Below, piece by piece: positions 1 to 6,223 of a DNA stretch of 7,190 nt. The stretch is from assembly GCA_016207265.1 (NCBI GenBank), contig JACQPZ010000168.1, forward strand, positions 1 through 7,190, written 5' to 3'. This DNA comes from Candidatus Latescibacterota bacterium. GTDB taxonomy: Bacteria; Eisenbacteria; RBG-16-71-46; SZUA-252. The position numbers were made by a program, and so were the translations under genes. Under the pieces are notes generated by a model. It searched no databases. It saw only the letters and a list, made by a program, of their open reading frames with translations, and was not told the origin of the DNA. How positions within the stretch are numbered: position 1 is the stretch's first letter; each line of letters opens with the position of its first letter.

Positions 1-3000
1 CGATTCCGGCCGGTCCGATCGTGGGCCCGCGCGCGAAGATCGAGTCCACGGCCGGCGCGACGCTCGGAGCGCGGTAGCGTACCGCAAGATCGCCCGAGCC
101 GTCGGTGATCCCGCTCTGCGAGCCGGGGCCTCCCGAGGTCGCGCCGAGCGATTCGAGAGCGCCGCGGATCGGGCTCCCGAGATAGACCGTGACCGGCGCC
201 GCGGGCGCCGGGTTCCCGAAGCGGTCGCGCGCGGTGACGGTGACGGTCGCGCTCTGGGCCGGCGCGAGGGGGAGCGAGCCGGGTGCGATCTCGAGCGCCG
301 ACGCGGTATCGGGCGAGGCCGATGCCACGAACGAGACCGAAGCGGCGGGCGCGATGAGGACGCTCGCGCGGAATCGGTCGGAGCCGGCTCCGGAGACGGT
401 CCCGAGGCGCGCCACCTCGCAGACCGCGACGCCCGATCCGTCGCTCACCGCGATCGAGTCGATTCCCCCGCCCGCCGTGACGTCGATCCCGCCGCCCCCC
501 GATTCCACGCGGAAGAGGACGCCCGCGCCCGGCGCGGGATTCCCGAACGCGTCCCGCACGCGCACGCGGAGCGGCTGGGCGAGCGCCTGCGCCACGACTC
601 CGGTCTGCCCGTCGCCCGAGACGATCGCGACGGAGTCGGGCGGCGCCGCCGCGACCGCGATCTCGCCGGATTGGGCGAGCGGGATCCCGGGGCCCGATGC
701 GCGCACGCGGACCGTCTCGGCCCGGGTGTCGCGAATGAGGAGGATCACAGCACCCGAGTCGCTCGGAGCGAAGGCGTACGCGGCACCGTCGCTCCCGACG
801 GAATCCACGAGCGACCCCTGCGCGAGCGGCCCTCGGATCCACGTCACGTGGTCGGGAGAGGGCGAGGCGGTGGAGGTCCGGAGCCAAAGCGCCGGCGTGG
901 CCTCGACGGCCCGATTCCCGAAGGAGTCGAGCAGCGTGATCGAGACCGAGAGCGAATCGCCCGCCGCGCCCGACGCGGGGGCCGAGACGACCGCCGAGAC
1001 CGCGGCACCGGGCACGACCGTGAAGGAGAGCGTGTCCGCCCGGATCGATTCCGGCGCCGCGCTCGCCTGCGCGAGCACGCGGATCCCGAGCGGGCCGGGG
1101 ACCCCCCCCGCATGGACCGTGAAGTCCGCGTGGCCCGAGGCGTCGGTATCGTCGCCCGCCGGGGCGATGCTCCCGGAGCCCAGAACGACCGACGCCTGGA
1201 CCGCGGCTCCCGCGACCGCGTTCGAGTAGGCGTCGCTCACGAGCGCGCGGATCGCGATCGAATCTCCCGCGGCGAGCGTGTCCCGCGCGGCGGGGATCGC
1301 GAGGGCGCGGTACGGGGCCCCGGGGACGACGCCGACCGGACCGTACGTAACGGAGCGCGAGGAGTCGTCCACGACGGTGACCGCAAGCGGCGAAGCGAGC
1401 GTCGGAAGCACGGCCACGGAGGCCGCCCCGCCCGCGAGCAGGACCGAGTCCGGCACGGCCGCCCCTCCCGCCGTCACCGCTGGGCGGAGCACGTCGCCGC
1501 TTCGGCCGCCGAGCGCATTGCCGAACGAATCGTGGGCGGTGACGGAGAGCGCGATCCCGGTTCCCGCCGTGAGGGGACCCGAGGGACCCGAGACCGCGTA
1601 GTGATCGAGCGGGCCTGGCTCGAAGATCACCTGGGGCTGGGACGCGATCGCGACGCCCAGCGCCGCCGAGAGGACCGTGCCCGTGTCCGCCACGGTCGCG
1701 GTGGCGCGGTACTCGATCAGGCCGGACGCGTCGGTCGCCGAGGCGAGCGCTGCGACCGAAGCGGCAGCGCCCGTGACCTCCACCGAAATCGAATCGGACG
1801 GGACGCCCGCAAGCGGCTGGCCCTGACCGTCTCGGAGCGTGACGGCAATCGTGCTTCCGGCCGGTCCCACCACGGCCGGAGAGGTCGCCGTGACGAGCGT
1901 CTGGGTGGCGCTCACGCGGCTCAGGAGCAGGATCGAGGTCGCTCCCGAAGCGCTCCCCCGCTCCGAGACGACCGTCACGCTCCCCAAGCCGCGGAGCGTC
2001 CCCGCGCGGACCGCGCCGCGCAGCGCTCCCGCCGAATCCGCGAGGAGCTGCGCTCCCGGAGCCGCGGGGTCCTCGTCCGTGACCGGCGCGAGGAGCGCTC
2101 CGCCGAGCGTGAAGCGCTCGCCTTGCGCCACGGCGTTTCCGTAGGCGTCGCGCACGACGCTCGAGACGACGATCGAGGAATCCACTCCGTTCGAGGTGAG
2201 CGTGTCGGGGCTTGCGGTGAGCGCGATCGCCCCGGAGGGCGCGGCCGGCGTGACGATCGCCCGGGCGCTCGCCGAGCCGAGGAAGGGCGAGAGCCCGTTC
2301 GCGTCGATGGCGCGGATCCGCCCGGGCGTCCCCGTGGCCTGCGTATCCCGGAAGCGGACCCGGGTCGAATCCTCTCCGGCGCCGATCGTGACCTCGAAGA
2401 TGCCCGCGCCGGAGAGATCCTCGAACGTTCCGGCGGGCCGGTCCGTCCACAACGTGAGCACTTCGGGAGAAGAGAGCGGCGAGCGGTTTCCGTACACGTC
2501 GAAGACCCGGACCGACACGGTGTCGGCCGATCCGGCCGTGATCCGGAGCGTGTCGGGGCTCAAGGTCATGTGGTCCGGGGCGGCGGGCGAGACCACGACC
2601 CGGCTCCGCGCGGAGACGAATCCGGAGTCGGAATCGGCCGCGGCGAAGTAGAAGGCGCCGGCGCGGCGCGGCGTGAGCGTGCCGGAATACGCACCGGCCG
2701 AGAGGGTCGCTCCCGAGGCGACGAGATCGGGATCGGCGGCGGCGGAACCGACCGAGTCGGCGTACGCTGCGAACGTGATCGCCGCGTTCGAGCCGGGGCC
2801 GCTCGTGATCGTGTTCCCGTCCGCGTCGGTGGCCGAGGCCGTGACGGCGAACGGGGAGCCCGCGACCGCGGAAGAGGCGGCGGTGAACGCGATGCGGCCG
2901 TAGGCCCCCCGCGCGACGGTGATGACCCCCGTCGAGTCGGACCACGCGCCGCTGTCGCCGACGGCGTATCCCGTCCCCGGGGTCGTGAGCGCGAGCACGG

Positions 3001-3193
3001 TGCCCGTTCCGGAGGCGGGAATCGGCGCCCCGATCCCGCCCGTGAGGCTCCACGTCCCCTCCACGAATCGCGCCGAGTTCCCGTAGCTGTCGTAGCCACG
3101 CAGGTAGAGGTGCGTCGTGTCATCGTCGGTCGTGCGCGAGAGATCGCCGACCGCGGTGATCGTCGCATCCACCACGCGGACGGACGCGACGGG
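1..3193 (-). repeat. Protein-level tandem repeat: about ten Ig-like modules of roughly 88-125 residues
   Basis: Successive D-x-(F/Y)-G-N motifs, or degenerate forms (DADGN, DGQGQ, DAYSN), lie 88, 109, 117, 106, 100, 99, 102, 125 and 109 residues apart. Modules typically open with a segment like 'SPDTL-ITAG-' or 'PGPLTAG-' and close with '-DASG-' or '-DGSG-' before a final strand. At the DNA level the copies are strongly diverged. Only short stretches around the Gly-Asn turn recur (reverse-strand TTCGGGAA, for example near 539 and 212). The array is therefore old and held by selection on the fold, not a recent duplication. The last partial module is cut by the window edge. Confidence 0.8.
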
Positions 3194-3781
3194 ACCCGGG
3201 ATTACGGAGAGGGTTGGCGAAGAGGCGATCGGCGCGGGCGATCCGGAGCCTTGTGGGTCGCTCCGGACCTCGTACACGGCGGTGGCGGGGGCGGTCGTCT
3301 GGGCGCGGGCCGAGGCGGGCCCGCCCCCTACGCCGTAGAGGACGCTGATCGCGTCCCCGACGAGGAAGCGATGGCTCGAGTCCGTCACCGAGTCGGCGCC
3401 GCCCAGATGGACGCGGATCGTCTGGCCGCTGATCGTGAGCGAGTCGACCCGGTTCACATCGGTCCAGTTCACGTACCCCGCCGAGGTGGAGTTCGTTTTC
3501 TGCGGCGGGGTCCATCCCGAGGGGATCACGACCTCGATCAGGCCACCCGAGATCGGGAAATCCTCGGAGGCGACGTACTGGACCGTCCAGATGCCGTAGG
3601 AGCCGGCCGGAACCGCGCTCGTCGGAACAATGATCGCCGACCCCGATCCCGGGCCGGCGCCGGCGGGAGCCGCGGCGAGAGCGACGAGCATCGCGGCGAG
3701 CACGCGAGACAGCGCGCGCGCACGGGCGCGCGTAGGAAACGCCTGCGCGCGATCGGCGCGACGCCTGATTTGCTCGGGCAT
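1..3781 (-). CDS. Large secreted/surface protein with a tandem array of bacterial Ig-like (Big-1/invasin-type) domains; C-terminus beyond the window
   Basis: The frame opens at an ATG (3779-3781) and stays open for 1260 codons to the window edge, so the 3' end is missing. Residues 1-42 look like a signal peptide: an arginine-rich n-region, a hydrophobic stretch at about 24-40, and an Ala-Gly-Ala site near 40-42. Residues 44 to about 195 form a beta-rich N-terminal domain (IPSGWTPPQ at 86-94, VGDAISVLYG at 141-150). From about 197 onward come at least ten Ig-like modules. Each carries a D-x-(F/Y)-G-N turn or a variant of it, with the last residue at 235, 323, 432, 549, 655, 755, 854, 956, 1081 and 1190. 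This spacing and motif are typical of invasin/intimin-type Big domains, which build rod-like exported adhesins. The composition is rich in Ala, Ser, Thr, Val and Asp, with one Lys (95) and one Cys (1121). A GAGG only three bases before the ATG is a poor ribosome site, so the start is moderately certain. The substrate, the anchor and any export signal at the C-terminus cannot be seen. Confidence 0.88.
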   Translation of the reverse strand, partial: MPEQIRRRADRAQAFPTRARARALSRVLAAMLVALAAAPAGAGPGSGSAIIVPTSAVPAGSYGIWTVQYVASEDFPISGGLIEVVIPSGWTPPQKTNSTSAGYVNWTDVNRVDSLTISGQTIRVHLGGADSVTDSSHRFLVGDAISVLYGVGGGPASARAQTTAPATAVYEVRSDPQGSGSPAPIASSPTLSVIPGPVASVRVVDATITAVGDLSRTTDDDTTHLYLRGYDSYGNSARFVEGTWSLTGGIGAPIPASGTGTVLALTTPGTGYAVGDSGAWSDSTGVITVARGAYGRIAFTAASSAVAGSPFAVTASATDADGNTITSGPGSNAAITFAAYADSVGSAAADPDLVASGATLSAGAYSGTLTPRRAGAFYFAAADSDSGFVSARSRVVVSPAAPDHMTLSPDTLRITAGSADTVSVRVFDVYGNRSPLSSPEVLTLWTDRPAGTFEDLSGAGIFEVTIGAGEDSTRVRFRDTQATGTPGRIRAIDANGLSPFLGSASARAIVTPAAPSGAIALTASPDTLTSNGVDSSIVVSSVVRDAYGNAVAQGERFTLGGALLAPVTDEDPAAPGAQLLADSAGALRGAVRAGTLRGLGSVTVVSERGSASGATSILLLSRVSATQTLVTATSPAVVGPAGSTIAVTLRDGQGQPLAGVPSDSISVEVTGAAASVAALASATDASGLIEYRATATVADTGTVLSAALGVAIASQPQVIFEPGPLDHYAVSGPSGPLTAGTGIALSVTAHDSFGNALGGRSGDVLRPAVTAGGAAVPDSVLLAGGAASVAVLPTLASPLAVTVVDDSSRSVTYGPVGVVPGAPYRALAIPAARDTLAAGDSIAIRALVSDAYSNAVAGAAVQASVVLGSGSIAPAGDDTDASGHADFTVHAGGVPGPLGIRVLAQASAAPESIRADTLSFTVVPGAAVSAVVSAPASGAAGDSLSVSITLLDSFGNRAVEATPALWLRTSTASPSPDHVTWIRGPLAQGSLVDSVGSDGAAYAFAPSDSGAVILLIRDTRAETVRVRASGPGIPLAQSGEIAVAAAPPDSVAIVSGDGQTGVVAQALAQPLRVRVRDAFGNPAPGAGVLFRVESGGGGIDVTAGGGIDSIAVSDGSGVAVCEVARLGTVSGAGSDRFRASVLIAPAASVSFVASASPDTASALEIAPGSLPLAPAQSATVTVTARDRFGNPAPAAPVTVYLGSPIRGALESLGATSGGPGSQSGITDGSGDLAVRYRAPSVAPAVDSIFARGPTIGPAGI

Positions 3782-3859
3782 GGGCCTCGAATCGGTGGGT
3801 GGTCTGCGCCCTTTGCTTGAACTACAGGGACTTAGCGCACCGACGGACCGCAAGAGCCA

Positions 3860-3874
3860 TGCCACGGCGTGGCA
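3860..3874. promoter_or_regulatory. 15-base perfect dyad (7-base arms, 1-base centre), candidate operator
   Basis: The sequence TGCCACG-G-CGTGGCA is a perfect inverted repeat centred at 3867, about 86 bases upstream of the Ig-array start. A near-gapless dyad of this size suits a dimeric repressor or activator site better than a terminator, because it has no usable loop larger than about five bases and no T-run. A chance palindrome in GC-rich DNA cannot be excluded. Confidence 0.3.
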
Positions 3875-3939
3875 CGCGAAGATGGACGGCAGCGGGCCTA
3901 ACGGTTTGGGAGGCCGGTCGTTGCAACTGCATCGGAGAT

Positions 3940-3959
3940 CGCGGGATCGGGTCTGCCCG
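3940..3959. repeat. Direct repeat copy A (20 bases)
   Basis: This copy reads CGCGGGATCG-GGT-CTGCCCG. It matches copy B at 3990-4009 in 17 of 20 positions, and the only differences are the three central bases. Conserved half-sites flanking a variable three-base centre, inside a non-coding region, suggest a protein-binding site. It lies about 160-178 bases upstream of the Ig-array start. Confidence 0.5.
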
Positions 3960-3989
3960 CGGCACAGTCGCGGATCGTGCAGCATGCAA

Positions 3990-4009
3990 CGCGGGATCGA
4001 AACTGCCCG
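3990..4009. repeat. Direct repeat copy B (20 bases)
   Basis: This copy reads CGCGGGATCG-AAA-CTGCCCG and begins exactly 50 bases after copy A, close to five helical turns, which would put both copies on the same face of the helix. A partial copy of the left half (CGCGGATCG) lies between them at 3969-3977. GTTGCA at 3920-3925 and TGCAAC at 3985-3990 form an inverted pair around copy A. Confidence 0.5.
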
Positions 4010-4015
4010 GCCCAA

Positions 4016-4051
4016 CCGGCGCGAACTGAGCCGGCGGCCGAGAGTGGGCCG
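4016..4051 (-). terminator. Possible weak terminator hairpins after the operon
   Basis: Two short GC stems follow the phosphatidyltransferase stop on the minus strand. One pairs 4047-4051 with 4035-4039 (5-base stem, 7-base loop). The other pairs 4030-4034 with 4016-4020 (5-base stem, 9-base loop). Neither is followed by a T-run, so intrinsic termination is doubtful. They may only reflect base composition. Confidence 0.2.
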
Positions 4052-4058
4052 AACCCAA

Positions 4059-4994
4059 TCAGCTCCGCGGCCAGCGGACGTCGCCGACGATCTTGGAGGG
4101 ACGCTCCGCTTCCTCGAGGGGCTCCGGCTTCGCGTTCCGGTTCGCGAGCCCGATGGAGACGACCTGGATGATGGTCGCGAGACCCATCACGCCGAGACCC
4201 ACGTCGAACACTTCCTTCAGCCGGTGGCGGGTCGCCTCGCTCCACGAGGATAGGCCGAGGAGCAGAAACCCCAGGAGCACGCTCGTGAGCACGCCGGCCA
4301 GCTTCCCGAAGAGCGTGGGCTGGATCCGCACGGGTCCGTAGAAGAGGTACAGGTAGACCGTCCCGCCGACGAGCAGCGCGTAGCGCGCCAGCATGAGGCC
4401 GGTGACCCACCACGGCACGACGCCCGATTGCGCGAGCACGATGAACACCGACGCGTTGAACGCGACGTCGGTGAGGGGATCGAGGAGCGCGCCGACTCGC
4501 GTCTCGACGTGGAGGGCGCGCGCAAGCACCCCGTCGAGGATGTCCGTGAACGCGCTCGCGGCGAAGAGCCACACGACGGCGGTCCAGCGCTGCTCGTGGA
4601 TCAGGAGCACGATCGCCGGGATGGAGACGAATCGCAGCATCGTGATCGCGATCGGAATCGGCATGCGGATCACCCGCTGTCCGTCGCGGTAGCCCAGTAG
4701 GAGCCCCACGTGGGTGAGTACCCAGAAGGACGCGAACAGAAGCAGGAGGCTCGAGGAGACGAGGTAGCTCACGCCCACGCGTCGATCGACCTGGGAGGAG
4801 AGCACGAGGGCGGCAATGAACTGGAGCACGAAGAGAACGAGGGCCGTCGCGGCGATGGGGCGGACCAGCTCCGGATGCTCCGGAAGGCCCCGTGAGACGC
4901 GCGCGAGGCTCACGCGGACGAATTGCGCGATGGCGTGGAAGGAATACCCGTCCTGCCGCAGCTCTCGGAGGAGATCTCCCGGCGGGACCGGCAT
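4059..4994 (-). CDS. CDP-alcohol phosphatidyltransferase (PgsA-like) with an N-terminal membrane extension
   Basis: The 311-residue integral membrane enzyme should transfer a phosphatidyl group from a CDP-activated lipid to a hydroxyl acceptor in phospholipid synthesis. The complete family signature D-x2-DG-x2-AR-x8-G-x3-D-x3-D is present (Asp151, Asp154, Gly155, Ala158, Arg159, Gly168, Asp172, Asp176), so it should be catalytically competent. A PgsA-like 'T-x2-R-x4-P' segment sits at 118-126. Predicted membrane segments lie at about 46-66, 77-101, 112-133, 138-150, 178-190, 195-219, 232-249 and 264-285. Family members of about 180-200 residues begin near residue 110 here. The first 110 residues, a soluble stretch plus two membrane helices, are extra. 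The ATG is two bases after the cytochrome stop, with a weak GAGA about ten bases upstream. The same frame is open much further upstream, but there it only overlaps the cytochrome gene. The acceptor alcohol (glycerol phosphate, inositol phosphate or other) cannot be told. Confidence 0.88.
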   Translation of the reverse strand: MPVPPGDLLRELRQDGYSFHAIAQFVRVSLARVSRGLPEHPELVRPIAATALVLFVLQFIAALVLSSQVDRRVGVSYLVSSSLLLLFASFWVLTHVGLLLGYRDGQRVIRMPIPIAITMLRFVSIPAIVLLIHEQRWTAVVWLFAASAFTDILDGVLARALHVETRVGALLDPLTDVAFNASVFIVLAQSGVVPWWVTGLMLARYALLVGGTVYLYLFYGPVRIQPTLFGKLAGVLTSVLLGFLLLGLSSWSEATRHRLKEVFDVGLGVMGLATIIQVVSIGLANRNAKPEPLEEAERPSKIVGDVRWPRS

Positions 4995-4996
4995 GG

Positions 4997-6223
4997 CTAC
5001 GGGATCTCGATCGCGGCCTCGGCCATGAGACGCTCGATCCCGTACGGATCCTCGGGCAGGCCGTACGCGGCGATCGTCTCCGGACGGGCGCGCCGGTGGA
5101 GAAGCTGGGCCGCGACCCGGAACGGGCCCTTCGCGTCCCCTACGGGAACGATGAAGCGGGTCTGGGAGCTCGCGCCGGCGGCCACGCGGGTGTCGGAGAG
5201 AATCTTGACCGCGGTCCAGGTGTCGGCGGGGTAGGCGCCCAGCTCGTTCGCGAGGAGAAGGCCGAACACCGAGTGATCCCAATCCTGGAACGGGTCGTTT
5301 TCCCAGACGATGCGTCCATCGACGTCGGTCACGCGGATCCGGATCAAGACGACGTGCTGATCGTTTCCCGTCGGGATGCTGTGTCCCGCGCCCACGTTCG
5401 ACACTTGGGCGACCACCCGCAGCGTGTCGGGGCTCCTCGCTCCCGAACGGAGCGTCAGCGTGGCCGCCCCCTGAAGCTCTCGGTTCCGGTCGGGGCCCGC
5501 GAACGAGTGGTCCGCCACGCGGGGCCGCGCGGGACCCATCGAGGAGTTCCGTCCCGGCCCGCCCGGCATATGGCACTTCTGGCAGGTGATCCCCTGCTTC
5601 GCATACTTCGAGCGCTTCCACTCTCCGAACGTATCGCTGATCGGCACGCCGTTCTGGTTCGAGTATCGGTGGCACCCGCCGCAATAGTCCGATTTCGTGA
5701 TGAAGTCGCTGTATGCGGAGCCGTGGTCCTTCACCTGCACGGGCAGGCGGATCGTTCCGTGGTAATAGCGCAGGTCGAGCGTGAACGGCGGGATCGCGTC
5801 CTCCGGCCCGGGGCCCGAGACCGTGTGGCAATAGACGCAGGTCACGCCCTCGGCGCTCACGTCGCGCAGCTTCTCGAAATCATTCGAGACGAAGGGAATC
5901 GTCTCGTGGCATGGCGCGCATTTCACCATCGTGGCCCCGCGCGTCGCCCGAAGCGACGTGAAGTACATCTGCCCGAAGAGGAGGTTCTTCCTCTGGTCGG
6001 CCCCGGCGTGCGCCGATGCGCTCCACTGGGTGGTGATGTCCACGTGGCAGGAGCGGCAGGTTAAGGCGGACTGAGGATTGACGTCCGTGTGGAGGAGCGG
6101 GGGCGGCGTGTAGCCCGACGCCGCGTCGGCGACTGCGAGGAGCGCTACCAGGCTGGCCATCGCGGCGAGTCGGGTCCGGGTCAAGGTCCGACGATGGTAC
6201 CGCGGCGTCGGAAGCGTGGTCAA
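4997..6223 (-). CDS. Secreted pentahaem c-type cytochrome (c554-like) with a C-terminal beta-rich domain
   Basis: The 408-residue product has five CXXCH haem-binding sites: CRSCH 56-60, CAPCH 102-106, CVYCH 129-133, CGGCH 181-185 and CQKCH 214-218. The pattern C-x2-CH followed by W-x2-S-x-HA (to residue 73) is typical of cytochrome c554-like multihaem proteins. His72, 155, 167, 239 and 281 are candidate distal ligands. An N-terminal signal peptide (basic n-region, hydrophobic 19-34, cleavage near 35-37) sends it to the periplasm or cell surface. Residues 250-375 contain no haem and look beta-stranded, with GHSIPTG at 280-286. It is likely an electron carrier or a multihaem redox enzyme subunit; the partner is unknown. 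The start is a TTG overlapping the upstream stop as TTGA. In-frame alternatives are TTG at 6182-6184 and ATG at 6158-6160, but the ATG would leave the signal peptide without basic residues. No clear ribosome site is seen. Confidence 0.9.
   Translation of the reverse strand: MTTLPTPRYHRRTLTRTRLAAMASLVALLAVADAASGYTPPPLLHTDVNPQSALTCRSCHVDITTQWSASAHAGADQRKNLLFGQMYFTSLRATRGATMVKCAPCHETIPFVSNDFEKLRDVSAEGVTCVYCHTVSGPGPEDAIPPFTLDLRYYHGTIRLPVQVKDHGSAYSDFITKSDYCGGCHRYSNQNGVPISDTFGEWKRSKYAKQGITCQKCHMPGGPGRNSSMGPARPRVADHSFAGPDRNRELQGAATLTLRSGARSPDTLRVVAQVSNVGAGHSIPTGNDQHVVLIRIRVTDVDGRIVWENDPFQDWDHSVFGLLLANELGAYPADTWTAVKILSDTRVAAGASSQTRFIVPVGDAKGPFRVAAQLLHRRARPETIAAYGLPEDPYGIERLMAEAAIEIP

Larger units (their letters stand above)
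3782..4058. other. 277-base intergenic region, probable promoter/control region of the Ig-array gene
   Basis: This gap lies between the stop of the phosphatidyltransferase gene (TGA at 4059-4061) and the ATG of the Ig-array gene. It holds no convincing gene. A 78-codon minus-strand frame (4058-3822, TTG start) and several plus-strand frames exist, but all have Arg/Pro/Ala-rich compositions typical of chance frames. The region contains a pair of 20-base direct repeats, a 15-base dyad and an AT-richer patch at about 3811-3835. That patch, 30-55 bases before the ATG, could hold a promoter, but I see no good -35/-10 pair. Two short GC hairpins lie just past the phosphatidyltransferase stop. Confidence 0.6.

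Noticed and set aside
671..3820. A 1049-codon plus-strand open frame covering most of the Ig-array gene
   Set aside because: Its product is almost entirely Arg, Asp, Gly and Glu with no domain pattern, hydrophobic core or export signal. It lies opposite a minus-strand frame with a signal peptide and regular Ig modules. GC-biased codons on one strand leave long stop-free antisense frames.
3920..4009. The intergenic direct repeats as a CRISPR array or mobile-element end
   Set aside because: There are only two full copies, with a 30-base gap and a variable centre. No cas or transposase gene is near and no target-site duplication is seen.
3822..4058. A 78-codon minus-strand frame starting with TTG just after the phosphatidyltransferase stop
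   Set aside because: There is no ribosome site, the start is rare, and the Arg/Pro/Ala composition and lack of any pattern match chance frames in this DNA. The direct repeats inside it look regulatory, not coding.
4995..5831. Upstream extension of the phosphatidyltransferase frame to 590 codons, suggesting a fusion protein
   Set aside because: The extra 279 codons overlap the cytochrome gene in another frame and give Arg/Pro/Gly-rich nonsense, while the cytochrome frame has five haem motifs. The ATG at 4992-4994 directly after the cytochrome stop is the natural start.
4892..6064. A 390-codon plus-strand frame opposite the cytochrome
   Set aside because: It is Arg/Val/Ala/Gly-rich with no recognisable domain and is fully antisense to a convincing five-haem cytochrome gene.
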